From the NCBI GenBank assembly GCA_017937655.1, contig JAGBDE010000008.1, forward strand, positions 1-64,000: 64,000 bases of DNA, in the 5' to 3' direction. This stretch comes from Clostridia bacterium. Lineage in GTDB: Bacteria; Bacillota; Clostridia; Christensenellales; Aristaeellaceae. Below the pieces are notes generated by a model. The model worked only from the letters and a program-made list of their open reading frames with translations, was not told where the DNA came from and searched no databases. The position numbers and the translations under genes are program-made. Positions 1 through 7,973 of this stretch are shown here, piece after piece. Position 1 is the first letter of the stretch. Each line of letters begins with the position of its first letter.

Positions 1-1
1 C

Positions 2-427
2 GGATTTGCCGTTGTTCTTTACGAGGAAGTATATGATTCTTCTACTCCCTCTGCATCTGAAGGGTATCTGCTCCGGTTTGACAAAGAGGGTTCGCTGCTC
101 TGGAAAACATCGTTGCAGCAGAGTGGCATTCCAGAAATCACAATGATGGACTGCATTGAATACGAAAACTATCTTGTTGCCGCGGAAGACCTTTCCTTTG
201 GGACGGAACAAGTTTGGAAGTACGATTGGTTTGATCTCAATACCGGGACACTGATCAAACGCACCGAACAACCTATGCCTGACGGAATCACCAATTACAG
301 CAGCGATTTTGTTATTCTGGACAGCGGCTTGTGGATTCAGCGGAATCTTCGCCAAAACAAAAAGGATGATCGTTTGGCAGAGTTGAACAGCAGGGATGAA
401 GTCTTGATAAGAGTGCCCGAGCGCTAA
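2..427 (+). CDS. C-terminal part of a beta-propeller-like protein (cut by window edge)
   Basis: The reading frame is open from the first bases of the window to a TAA at 425-427, so the true start lies outside. The 141 visible residues contain short strand-like blocks such as FDKEGSLLWKT and DLNTGTLIKRTE, the style of PQQ/WD-like propeller blades in secreted or membrane-anchored sensor proteins. No catalytic motif is visible. I do not recognise a specific family and its function is unknown. Its base composition is lower in GC than the neighbouring chromosomal genes. Confidence 0.55.
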   Translation, partial: GFAVVLYEEVYDSSTPSASEGYLLRFDKEGSLLWKTSLQQSGIPEITMMDCIEYENYLVAAEDLSFGTEQVWKYDWFDLNTGTLIKRTEQPMPDGITNYSSDFVILDSGLWIQRNLRQNKKDDRLAELNSRDEVLIRVPER

Positions 428-780
428 GGATCATCCTTACAATAAGAATTTGTTTTGGCAACACCCCAGGGGCTTCGCCCCTGTAAAGCAGGAAGAATCC
501 AAAGAAACCGGCGGTTTCGTGGCACACAACTTTGCATGCAAAGTGTAGTGTGTTATACCTTTTGTGGGCGCTGACGCTGGAAAGGTGCTGTCCCCGGGGC
601 GGGACAGGGCCTTGCCTGCGGCATGAGGGCAGGCGGGTTTTGTGGACAAATGCCACGAAAACACAGGGCTTTTCAAAAGCCGCCTGACCGGGAAGAGTTG
701 GGGCAGGAATGCCTGCAGCCATGCGGAAGGCTTCCTGCCTCAACGCCCCACAAAAGGGATACTCACCCCGCCGCAGCGGA
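428..780. other. Gene-free interval with palindromes
   Basis: No convincing gene. It holds a perfect 7-bp-arm hairpin CAGGGGC-TTC-GCCCCTG at 467-483, a perfect 16-bp palindrome ACTTTGCATGCAAAGT at 529-544 flanked by imperfect CACAC/GTGTG arms, and a GCCTGC/GCAGGC hairpin at 614-634 followed by GGGTTTT. The first resembles extragenic palindromic repeats; the others have no assigned role. I looked here for a copy of the tRNA-Pro 3' end, which would mark the left end of the mobile element, and saw none. Confidence 0.4.
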
Positions 781-1968
781 TCACTCCCACGGGTCGAGGG
801 CGAGCAGGGTTTCCTTCGGCAGTTTGTCGTTATCACAGCCCAGAAGATACGCAATGGCTTTCCCGGCAAACACATTGGTGTGGATGGTATCCCCGTCAGC
901 AAGCCGGATGATCCGTGCGGTTCCGTTTTCAAAATCAAATACAATTTCGCCCCATTCGCCGTCGCAGTCCGCCTGATACAGGTAGGTAGCGGCGGCGATT
1001 TTCTTTTTGCGTTTGGTCTTGTTGGTCTGCTTCAGGCGAATGGCATGCAGCGCTCCGTCAGCCACCAGATGTTCTGTCAGATGATCCACTGCTTTCCGGT
1101 AAGCACGTTCCGCTCCGCTGGCGCTGCTGCCCTCAAACAGGATGGCAAGCTCCTCGAAGGTGGGCCGCTTCTCCCACGATCCCACCCGTCCACAGTTCAT
1201 ACAGATGGACAGCCGCTTTTCCAGCAAAGTCTGTTCCCGGTAGTTCAGTTTGTCAAAAGCTCGCTCCACCTGACTGGCCCGCATGCCGTTCCAGAGCCTC
1301 TCCGTGTAGTCCCAATGATCGTCTTGGGTCACATCCATCTGGGTGCGTTCGCTGTCTTCATCACGAACTGTTTTGAAAAACGAATGACGGTTCCGAAGTC
1401 CACGGACAGTATCCAGATACTCCTGAGCAAGCGCAGGATCGCAGTTGTACTTTTCCGAAAACGCTGCAACCGGATCCGATTCGTTGTGCCACATCCACGC
1501 CATGGTGCGCAGCATTTTGTAACTGCTCAGCGAAGATACCGACCAGGATTCTTCCCCCATGAGAAACTTCTGGATCTCATCTTTCACAAATGGGTAGATG
1601 TAGGTGGTGAACTCTGCGCCTTTTTCAGGATCGTAATCCGTCGGCTTTTCCAAAAGCATCGTCTGACAGGACAGCTTGATATCCAAAAATCTTTCACCGC
1701 TGAGCGAGTCAAAACTGTCAGATTGCAGCGCAGAACGGATGCGCTTGTTGAGAAAAACTTCATAGTGATGCAGGAAGAACGAGAAGTATTTCAGCTCTTT
1801 TTTCAGAATGGCGAGCAGAACATATGCGTTCAGATTCTCCATCTCCGGTGGTGCGGGTTGCAGCTGGAAGATGCGTTCTGCCTCCACCAAAGTGATCCGC
1901 TCTTCGCCCAAAAGCGGTTTGTATTTGGGAGCATAACCGGTCATGTCCCACGAATAATCTGTCAGCAT
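781..1968 (-). CDS. Sigma-70-like protein of the mobile element
   Basis: 395 residues; ATG preceded by GGAAGGAGGTGCGCA. Around residues 110-135 the stretch DPEKGAEFTTYIYPFVKDEI resembles sigma-70 region 2 (DP..G.KFSTYA.WWI..AI). A later helical part, NYREQTLLEKRLSICMNCG, followed by PTFEELAILFEGSS and a basic segment, resembles a region-4-like helix-turn-helix of the type used for -35 recognition. It is longer and more divergent than housekeeping sigma factors. It sits 33 nt downstream of the zinc-finger gene on the same strand and is probably co-transcribed from the promoter at 3240-3268. Likely role: element-encoded sigma-like or DNA-binding regulator. Direct promoter recognition is inference. 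Confidence 0.6.
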   Translation of the reverse strand: MLTDYSWDMTGYAPKYKPLLGEERITLVEAERIFQLQPAPPEMENLNAYVLLAILKKELKYFSFFLHHYEVFLNKRIRSALQSDSFDSLSGERFLDIKLSCQTMLLEKPTDYDPEKGAEFTTYIYPFVKDEIQKFLMGEESWSVSSLSSYKMLRTMAWMWHNESDPVAAFSEKYNCDPALAQEYLDTVRGLRNRHSFFKTVRDEDSERTQMDVTQDDHWDYTERLWNGMRASQVERAFDKLNYREQTLLEKRLSICMNCGRVGSWEKRPTFEELAILFEGSSASGAERAYRKAVDHLTEHLVADGALHAIRLKQTNKTKRKKKIAAATYLYQADCDGEWGEIVFDFENGTARIIRLADGDTIHTNVFAGKAIAYLLGCDNDKLPKETLLALDPWE

Positions 1969-2001
1969 TGCGCACCTCCTTCCGTGTCCATTTTGAAAAA
2001 C

Positions 2002-3129
2002 TCAACCGCACTCAGCCGTGACTTCTGCCAGAATGGCTTCCTGCTCCATCTCTCTTTCGTAATCCGTTTGTGCGTATTCCGGGTCACTGATTGCACGGAG
2101 CATCCTGTCCTTGGCAATCTTCTTCATGCGGTTTGCAGTAGCCTGATCCAGCGTCCCCCGCTTTACAGATTTGTTGATGCTGTTGAGCCTGCGCTCGTAA
2201 ATCTGCTTCAAAGGGTGATCCGCTGCCAGCTCCCGTTGCTCTCGTCCTTTCAGGTTTCCGATCTGCCGACAAGTGCGTCCCATGGGATCATCCGGAGCAA
2301 AACCACCGCAGTATTTGGTGTGGTATGCGTTGTCAGTCAGGAACCATTTGCCGCAGATACGGCACTTCTTCGGCGCATGACCCTGGCACAAACCTTCAAA
2401 GAAATCTGACCGGAACATACCCACAAAGGATGCATAGTGCGCCCGTTTCACCAGCCTTGGGGTGCTCATTCCCTCATGCTGCACGCTGACATACTGCAAG
2501 GTGACATTGGCATAGGAGGTCCATTTGTTTTCTTCCTGCAGGGACATTTCGGGCGGGAAGATCTCTGCAAACAGCATTGCCATGCCGTCGGGTGAACGGT
2601 CTGTATGATCTTCATCCAGCCTTGAAACAAATGCCGCCATGGATGTTTTGAAAATCTGCAACGTCCTGCCCAGCTGTTCCAGTTCGTGCATATAGGCCAC
2701 CAGAGCCTGACCGGTGCAGTAGTTATTTAGCAGTTCATCTTTGGACGCAGTACGCACCAAAGCCTCAATGTATGCTTTGAATTCCTTGATCCCTGTGCGG
2801 CTGAAAACCCGTTCCATCTCTTCCAGATAGAAGTCCATGTCCAGCAGGTCGAAGGGCGGCAGGGTGCGCAAAGCCTCCAGCACCCGGACAGCGGTATTCT
2901 TGCTGGATGTGAGCATGGCGTTATCGATCTTCGTCCCAAGCGCAAGCATATTCCCGAAGGATTCCAACTTCCGGGAGATGGTGATCAGGTTCTCGACGGC
3001 ATCATCGGAGATATTCAGTGCAGCGCAAGCCAGACTGCCCGTGGGCATGATCCGTTTCTGATATGTGATGGTGTCCTTCCAGAAATCCAGGGTGAGTATT
3101 CCTCTCTTCATGAGCATTCCTTCCCCCAT
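2002..3129 (-). CDS. Zinc-finger protein of mobile elements (DUF6076-like)
   Basis: 375 residues. An upstream in-frame start would give 396, but AAAGGAGG sits just before the ATG at 3129, so I use that start. The N-terminal two thirds are helical with no known motif. About residues 255-277 carry CRICGKWF...YHTKYC, a treble-clef-like Cys/His zinc site. The C-terminal part is basic and helical (RRLNSINKSVKRGT), suggesting nucleic-acid contact. It resembles DUF6076-type proteins commonly carried by Clostridia integrative elements; that name is from memory of the family and function is unknown. It is first gene of a two-gene minus-strand operon with the sigma-like gene. Confidence 0.6.
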   Translation of the reverse strand: MGEGMLMKRGILTLDFWKDTITYQKRIMPTGSLACAALNISDDAVENLITISRKLESFGNMLALGTKIDNAMLTSSKNTAVRVLEALRTLPPFDLLDMDFYLEEMERVFSRTGIKEFKAYIEALVRTASKDELLNNYCTGQALVAYMHELEQLGRTLQIFKTSMAAFVSRLDEDHTDRSPDGMAMLFAEIFPPEMSLQEENKWTSYANVTLQYVSVQHEGMSTPRLVKRAHYASFVGMFRSDFFEGLCQGHAPKKCRICGKWFLTDNAYHTKYCGGFAPDDPMGRTCRQIGNLKGREQRELAADHPLKQIYERRLNSINKSVKRGTLDQATANRMKKIAKDRMLRAISDPEYAQTDYEREMEQEAILAEVTAECG

Positions 3130-3214
3130 AAACAGTCCTCCTTTCGTGAGTACGGTATTACTGTAACAGGTAAAGTTGCAAGATCCTTGCAATTCTCAAA
3201 ATTCGACAATATAC

Positions 3215-3226
3215 GAACTTATGTTC
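3215..3226. promoter_or_regulatory. Candidate LexA/DinR (SOS) box
   Basis: GAACTTATGTTC matches the Firmicutes SOS box core GAAC-N4-GTTC, with the typical flanking C on the left. It lies just downstream of the -10 of the minus-strand promoter at 3240-3268, a position where a repressor would block initiation or clearance. Binding is inferred. Confidence 0.5.
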
Positions 3227-3239
3227 TTATATCAAAGCC

Positions 3240-3268
3240 ATTATAGCAAGCTGGGTAGCAATCGTCAA
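3240..3268 (-). promoter_or_regulatory. Sigma-70 promoter of the zinc-finger/sigma-like operon
   Basis: On the minus strand TTGACG, a 17-bp spacer and a perfect TATAAT. Predicted start near 3233, giving a leader of about 100 nt before the ATG at 3129. One mismatch to consensus in the -35. Confidence 0.7.
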
Positions 3269-3477
3269 CGACAATAACTTCTTGCAGTTACAATGCGCAA
3301 ACTTTCATCTTTGTCAACAAACATTCTAAGTATACTTATCATCTTTTCTGTCAAAAATGCAGATTTGACCCTCTTTATTTACAATCCCACCCGCTTGTCC
3401 CGTTTTTCAGTTTAACCCTGTCCCCCTGTTAGCCTGTTTTTGAAAAAATCTGACATAAGTATAGTAGACGACGATAA

Positions 3478-3501
3478 GCGCCTGCCGAAAACGGTGGGCG
3501 C
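3478..3501 (+). terminator. GC-rich hairpin before the primase gene
   Basis: GCGCCTGCCG and CGGTGGGCGC form an imperfect 10-bp stem around AAAA, followed by TTTCTTCGTT. It resembles a leader terminator or attenuator 33 nt upstream of the primase start. The U tract is poor, so termination is uncertain. Confidence 0.4.
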
Positions 3502-3534
3502 TTTCTTCGTTCAGAAAAAAACAGGAGGTGGAAA

Positions 3535-4158
3535 ATGAACATTTTCCAAAGGGTCAAAGGGGCAGTCAGCGTACCTGAGGCTGCCCGGCACTACGGTATG
3601 CAGGTACACAGAAGCAACATGGCCTGTTGCCCGTTCCACAACGACAGAACTCCGAGCCTGAAGCTGAACGAAAGCTACTACTACTGCTTCGGCTGTCAAG
3701 CGTCGGGGGATGTGGTCAATCTGACAGCAGAATTGCTGGGCGTAAGGAATTACGATGCAGCAAAGGCGTTGGTAACAGATTTCGGCATCACAGGAGATGG
3801 CAGCCAGCCAAGGATCAGCATCCAGCGAAGCAACCCAAGACGGGGTCTCTACAGCGACAAGGAGATACGGTGCTACCGGGCAATGGCAGGTTATCTCCGG
3901 TTGCTGCGGGTCTGGCAGGCACACTACGCTCCAAAATCACCGGAGGATGAAGTTGACGAACGCTTCGCAGAAGCCTGCCAAAACATCTGCTATGCGGAAG
4001 CCATGATCGAAGGTCTCGCCATCGGCAAGCCGGAAGAGCGGGAAGCGCTGGCGGACATGCTGCTGGCAGAAGGCACCATCGAACGTCTGGAAGGGCGCAT
4101 TGTGCTGGGAAAGGAGGACTTGCAGTATGAGCAACCCGACACAGAATTCATCCATTGA
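3535..4158 (+). CDS. CHC2 zinc-finger primase-like protein
   Basis: 207 residues; the ATG follows AGGAGGTGGAAA. Residues about 32-54 form a CHC2 zinc ribbon: CPFHNDRTPS, then YYYCFGC, the DNA-binding finger of DnaG-type primases. The rest is short and lacks a TOPRIM catalytic domain, so on its own it probably recognises the primer start rather than synthesising it. The gene overlaps the helicase gene by 32 nt, indicating translational coupling, and the pair likely replicates or primes the mobile element. Short CHC2-only proteins next to D5-like helicases are usual in such elements. Confidence 0.8.
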   Translation: MNIFQRVKGAVSVPEAARHYGMQVHRSNMACCPFHNDRTPSLKLNESYYYCFGCQASGDVVNLTAELLGVRNYDAAKALVTDFGITGDGSQPRISIQRSNPRRGLYSDKEIRCYRAMAGYLRLLRVWQAHYAPKSPEDEVDERFAEACQNICYAEAMIEGLAIGKPEEREALADMLLAEGTIERLEGRIVLGKEDLQYEQPDTEFIH

Positions 4159-5443
4159 ATACCCCGCATGGTTCGACGGCAAGCGGATCAACGAAGGCAT
4201 CTTTTGCACAGAGTTCCTTCGGGATTATCCCATGCTGTCCGTCAACGGTACCTTCTTTACCGTCAATGGCAGGGTGCGGGATGAGAACCGTCTGAAGAAG
4301 GTCATCTACGACCGGATCAAGCAGTACATCACCAGCGGTGTTGCCAAAAAGGTGACCAATCTGCTGGATGTGATGCGGATGGAGTGCTGCACGGCAAAGC
4401 TTCCCCTGTATCAGGACAGGATTCACGTGGCCAACGGAACTTATTATCTGGATGGTACCTTCACCACGGACAAAGACTTCTGCCGGAACCGGCTTCCGGT
4501 TGCCTACAACCCGGATGCACCGCAGCCCGAAAAGTGGCTGCTTTTTTTGTCCCAGCTTTTGGTGCCGGAGGATATCCCGACTCTGCAGGAATTCATGAGC
4601 TATTGCTTCCTGCCCTCCACCAAGGGGCAGAAGATGCTTCTGCTCACCGGCAGGGGCGGCGAGGGCAAGAGCCGCATCGGTGTGGTGCTGATGAAACTGC
4701 TGGGACACAACATGAACACCGGCAGCATTGCCAAAGTGGAGACAAGCCCTTTCGCCCGGGCCGATCTGGAACATGAGTTGCTGATGCTGGATGATGATCT
4801 GAAGCTGGAAGCCCTGCCCCAGACCAATAACATCAAGGCCATCATCACGGCGGAACTGCCCATGGATCTGGAAAAGAAGGGGCAGCAGAGCTATCAGGGA
4901 GATCTGTATGTGCGGTTCATCGGTCTGGGCAATGGCACATTGCAATCCTTGTATGACCGCAGTCTGGGCTTCTTCCGCAGGCAGATCATCCTCTCAGCCA
5001 GAGAGCGGGATCCCGACCGGGAGGACGATCCCTTCATTGCAGAAAAGATGTGCGCCGAAGCGGAAGGCATCTTCCTGTGGTGTCTGGAGGGGCTGCACCG
5101 ACTCATTGCCAACAACTACCGCTTCACCATCAGCCCACGGGCGCAACAGAACATGGAGGATGCCATTTCGGACGGGAACAACATCATCGACTTTCTGGAA
5201 TCGGAAGGGTACATCCAATTCTGTCCGGACGGCAGGATCAGTTCCCACGATCTGTACCAAGTGTACCAATGCTGGTGTACCGACAATGAACTTTCCGGCC
5301 TGCCGTCCAGAAGTTTCTGTTCCTGGCTGAAACAGAACGAAGCCCGTTATCGCATACAGTACACCAACAAAGTCGCTATCGGCGGGGGCAGATTCGTCAG
5401 AGGTTTCAACGGTATTCAGCTGCTTCAAAGGCGCAATTCGTAA
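4127..5443 (+). CDS. D5/P4-type phage-plasmid helicase (DUF5906-like)
   Basis: 438 residues; start at 4127 chosen because AAAGGAGG lies just upstream. Walker A GRGGEGKS at about 175-182 and Walker B LLMLDDD at about 220 mark an SF3-like AAA+ ATPase as in phage P4 alpha and pox D5 proteins; the C-terminal part (about 350-438) looks like a winged-helix domain (ISSHDLYQVYQCWCTDNELS). It should unwind element DNA at its origin. It overlaps the primase gene, and a large palindrome follows its stop codon. No relaxase or polymerase motif. Confidence 0.8.
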   Translation: MSNPTQNSSIEYPAWFDGKRINEGIFCTEFLRDYPMLSVNGTFFTVNGRVRDENRLKKVIYDRIKQYITSGVAKKVTNLLDVMRMECCTAKLPLYQDRIHVANGTYYLDGTFTTDKDFCRNRLPVAYNPDAPQPEKWLLFLSQLLVPEDIPTLQEFMSYCFLPSTKGQKMLLLTGRGGEGKSRIGVVLMKLLGHNMNTGSIAKVETSPFARADLEHELLMLDDDLKLEALPQTNNIKAIITAELPMDLEKKGQQSYQGDLYVRFIGLGNGTLQSLYDRSLGFFRRQIILSARERDPDREDDPFIAEKMCAEAEGIFLWCLEGLHRLIANNYRFTISPRAQQNMEDAISDGNNIIDFLESEGYIQFCPDGRISSHDLYQVYQCWCTDNELSGLPSRSFCSWLKQNEARYRIQYTNKVAIGGGRFVRGFNGIQLLQRRNS

Positions 5444-5467
5444 AAACGCCACCGACTCCAAAACGTG

Positions 5468-5517
5468 TGTACCAAGCGTACCATCCGTACCCAGGTACAC
5501 TTGGTACGCTTGGTACA
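5468..5517. repeat. 50-bp nested palindrome upstream of mob (oriT/ori candidate)
   Basis: Outer arms of 16 bp (5468-5483 and 5502-5517, TGTACCAAGCGTACCA and its exact complement) share one centre with an inner GTACC-CA-GGTAC (5487-5498); only three base pairs between them fail to match. It lies 44 bp before the relaxase start, the usual place for an oriT, and just after the helicase gene, the usual place for a replication origin. Confidence 0.65.
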
Positions 5518-5561
5518 TGTACTTTCAAGTCACTATCACTTTTTATTTTCAGGAGGTAAAT

Positions 5562-6539
5562 ATGAAAAATCAACAGTACGCTATTATGCGTTTTGCCAAA
5601 TACAAAGGCCCGGAAATCAGCCGGATCGAAAGCCACGACGAACGCACCAAAGAGAAATACGCCAGCAACCCGGACATTGATCCCAGCCGTTCTCACCTGA
5701 ACTTCCACCTGATCACCCCCAAACGACGATACCGGGCAGAAGCGGAACAACAGATCAAGGAAGCAGGTTGCCGCACCCGTACCGACAGCATCCGTATGGT
5801 GGAAACCATCTTCACCGCCTCCCATGAGTTCTTCAAAGACAAAAACATCGAGGAAATCCGGGCTTTCTTTCAGGAAGCGCTGGACTTCCTCAGCAAACAT
5901 CAGGCGCAGGAGACCATGATCTCCGCAGTGGTGCATATGGACGAGCGAACGCCCCATATGCACCTTTGTTTTGTCCCGCTGACACCGGATAAGCGGCTCA
6001 GCGCCAAGGACATCATCGGCAACCGGAAGCAGCTGTGCCACTGGCAGGACCTGTTCTGGGAGCATATGTCCAGCAAATACCCGGAACTGGAGCGGGGCGA
6101 AAGCGCCAGCGAAACCGGTCGCAGACACATCCCCACCAGCGTATACAAGCAGATGTCCCGCCTGACCAAGAAGCGCAAGCGGCTGGAAATGCTGCTCAGC
6201 GACACCAATGTGCTCAATCTCAAGAGCCGGAAGCAGGAGATCAGTCAGGCGCTGGACAGCTATCTTCCCGATGTGTGGCAGATGGCTGCCACCATGAAGA
6301 AATACGACGATGCTTTCCGCGAAGCCGAGGCTCTGGAAGCAGAGAACGAAGCGCTGCTGAAGGAGCTGGAAGCCGCCAAGAAGGGCAGCGTGATGGAGAA
6401 GCTGCAGCAGGCAAAGATGCGCAAGGATTACCAGGAGGCGGTTGCGCTGCTGGAGAGGATTCCGGCGGAGATCCTGAATCAATTGAGGGAGGAGGACCGT
6501 GGGGTCAGCAAGACCATCACGGGTAGCTTGAATAAATGA
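5562..6539 (+). CDS. MobV-family relaxase (Mob/Pre)
   Basis: 325 residues; start at 5562 follows AGGAGGTAAAT. The N-terminal half carries MobV signatures: a basic motif region SRSHLNFHL near residues 43-50 and the metal-binding motif HMDERTPHMH at about 125-134 (HxDE...PHxH). The C-terminal part is a long charged coiled coil (about 200-310). MobV proteins nick oriT and lead the strand into a recipient, using the conjugation machinery of a helper element. No coupling protein or secretion genes are present here, so the element is mobilizable and not self-transmissible. Its stop overlaps the integrase start by 4 nt. Confidence 0.85.
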   Translation: MKNQQYAIMRFAKYKGPEISRIESHDERTKEKYASNPDIDPSRSHLNFHLITPKRRYRAEAEQQIKEAGCRTRTDSIRMVETIFTASHEFFKDKNIEEIRAFFQEALDFLSKHQAQETMISAVVHMDERTPHMHLCFVPLTPDKRLSAKDIIGNRKQLCHWQDLFWEHMSSKYPELERGESASETGRRHIPTSVYKQMSRLTKKRKRLEMLLSDTNVLNLKSRKQEISQALDSYLPDVWQMAATMKKYDDAFREAEALEAENEALLKELEAAKKGSVMEKLQQAKMRKDYQEAVALLERIPAEILNQLREEDRGVSKTITGSLNK

Positions 6540-7789
6540 ATACCCCTATGATACAATTATCGCAGGACGAACTCCAGCGGATGCTGTGTGTGGCTGCCAA
6601 AGAAGGTGCACAGACAGCGCTGGGGGCTTCCGATGCGTTCGTGAACCTTGACAATTGCACCAACAGTCAATCAGAAAGCTCGGACATATCGAAGGAGGAA
6701 AACAACGATATGTCCCGTACAAGAATCAGGCATAATCTGGTCATCGGTCATGAACCCGATGGCAAGCCTATCACCCGCTGGATCAACGGTTACACCATGC
6801 AGGAGATTATTGAAAACGGCGCTGCGTTGCTGCGTCCCGCAGGGGGACAGGAAGCCCCTGAAACACGAAATGCTCCGGCATTCCGGCAGTATGCCACAAG
6901 CTGGCTGTCGCTGTACAAGACCCACACGGTGCGTCACACCACCTACTCGGAATACGCCAGCATCCTGCAAAAGCACCTGATCCCTGCCTTTGGCGACCTG
7001 CCGGTGACGGAGATCACCACGGACAAGATTCAGCAGCTGCTCAATGATAAGCGCGAGTACGCCAGCAAGACACTGCACGAGATTCAGATGGTGCTGGGCA
7101 TGGTGCTGGAAGGTGCGGTGGAAGACGGACTGATCCCCCGCAATCCTGCCAAATCCAAGCGGTTGCGCAACCCTTCCACCAAGAAAAAGGAGCGGTTGGC
7201 ATTGACGGAGGAGCAGGTAGCCGACATTCTCAACCATCTACCGACTCTGAAGCAGAAACGTGACCAGCGCTACCTTGCCCTGTTGATCTACACCGGTATG
7301 CGCCGGGAAGAAGTGCTGGCGCTTCGCTGGGAGGATGTGGATCTGGAAAATGGGCTGCTGCATGTGCGCCGTGCCATCACCTTCAAAGGCAATCTGCCGG
7401 TCATTGGCGAAACCAAGACTCAGAAAGGCAAGCGTACCATTCCGTTGCATCCCGATTTGCTTCAATGGCTGACCCACGAAGAAAACAACGTGGAGTATGT
7501 GATGCAGGACAACGTGACTTCATCCACCATGAAGCGCACCTGGGAGCGCATCAAATCGGAGATCAATGTATACGGCGCAACGCCCCATTGCTTCCGGCAC
7601 ACCTTTACCACGGTCTGCCGCCGCAGCGGCATGGATGAAAAGACCATGCAGGTCATCGGCGGCTGGTCGGATATCGCCACCATGCGCAACGTGTACACCC
7701 ATGTGCAACAGACCGATTTGAAGCGAGCCGGGCAGCTGATGGGCGGTATGTTTCAAGCCAGAAATTTGCCATGTGAATTGCCAACCTGA
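6536..7789 (+). CDS. Tyrosine integrase with an N-terminal extension
   Basis: 417 residues from the ATG at 6536 (overlapping the mob stop). Residues about 110-190 are the core-binding domain and 210-400 the catalytic domain with Arg in GMRREEVLALRW (near 255), HCFRH (H351, R354) and Tyr387 in NVYTHV; the usual second His is Gly in GGWSD. A second in-frame ATG at 6710, preceded by GAAGGAGG, gives a 359-residue form that begins with the AP2-like arm-binding region. The first 58 residues would then be a separate leader or an alternative N-terminus. It sits 184 bp from the 3' end of tRNA-Pro, its likely target. Confidence 0.88.
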   Translation: MNTPMIQLSQDELQRMLCVAAKEGAQTALGASDAFVNLDNCTNSQSESSDISKEENNDMSRTRIRHNLVIGHEPDGKPITRWINGYTMQEIIENGAALLRPAGGQEAPETRNAPAFRQYATSWLSLYKTHTVRHTTYSEYASILQKHLIPAFGDLPVTEITTDKIQQLLNDKREYASKTLHEIQMVLGMVLEGAVEDGLIPRNPAKSKRLRNPSTKKKERLALTEEQVADILNHLPTLKQKRDQRYLALLIYTGMRREEVLALRWEDVDLENGLLHVRRAITFKGNLPVIGETKTQKGKRTIPLHPDLLQWLTHEENNVEYVMQDNVTSSTMKRTWERIKSEINVYGATPHCFRHTFTTVCRRSGMDEKTMQVIGGWSDIATMRNVYTHVQQTDLKRAGQLMGGMFQARNLPCELPT

Positions 7790-7865
7790 TAAGCCAGCAA
7801 AGCATTGAAAACAAAAGCTTTGCTGGCCCTCAAAACACAACAGAATTGCCAACCGGTTTGCCAAA
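7766..7865. repeat. TTGCCA repeats and hairpin next to the tRNA (candidate integrase arm sites)
   Basis: GAATTGCCAACC occurs twice as a direct repeat (7775-7786 and 7843-7854), with two further TTGCCA cores nearby. Between them lies an 11-bp-arm hairpin GCCAGCAAAGC (7793-7803) / GCTTTGCTGGC (7817-7827). Direct repeats beside an integrase gene and its tRNA target are typical of arm-type binding sites. The hairpin lacks a T tract. Confidence 0.45.
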
Positions 7866-7936
7866 GGGGCGATTCTGAACCAAACGGATCAGGATCGCCC
7901 CGGGCAGCAGGTTCTCATTTGTACAAAACATAATAA

Positions 7937-7971
7937 AAAACGACCAGATCTCACACGAAATCGGTCGTTTT
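7937..7971 (-). terminator. Terminator of the tRNA unit
   Basis: 9-bp arms AAAACGACC and GGTCGTTTT around a 17-nt interior that can extend the pairing. In minus-strand orientation the stem ends in TTTTTTATT, just after tRNA-Pro. Confidence 0.75.
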
Positions 7972-7973
7972 GC

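Larger units (their letters stand above)
3130..3534. other. Divergent regulatory region of the mobile element
   Basis: About 400 bp between the minus-strand zinc-finger gene and the plus-strand primase gene. It contains a sigma-70 promoter on the minus strand (3240-3268), a LexA/DinR-like box (3215-3226), a 7-bp-arm dyad TTGCAAG-ATC-CTTGCAA (3176-3192) in the presumed 5' leader, the palindrome TAAGTATACTTA (3327-3338) with a partial copy TAAGTATA (3456-3463), and a GC-rich hairpin (3478-3501). No plus-strand -35/-10 pair with normal spacing was found. Confidence 0.6.

Noticed and set aside
428-780. Left attachment site of the mobile element
   Set aside because: No stretch matching the tRNA-Pro 3' end was seen; the left boundary may lie before position 1.
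709-2409. A 566-codon open frame on the plus strand
   Set aside because: It runs antisense through the sigma-like and zinc-finger genes; the translation is low-complexity, rich in His/Arg/Phe, without domain motifs or a ribosome site.
3360-3470. Plus-strand sigma-70 promoter for the primase gene
   Set aside because: TTGACC and TTGAAA candidates have -10-like boxes at spacings of 9 and 14 bp, too short to accept.
5253-5281. TGTACC repeats as replication iterons
   Set aside because: They lie inside the helicase gene, are irregularly spaced and may only reflect LYQVYQCW codons; noted in the palindrome finding only.
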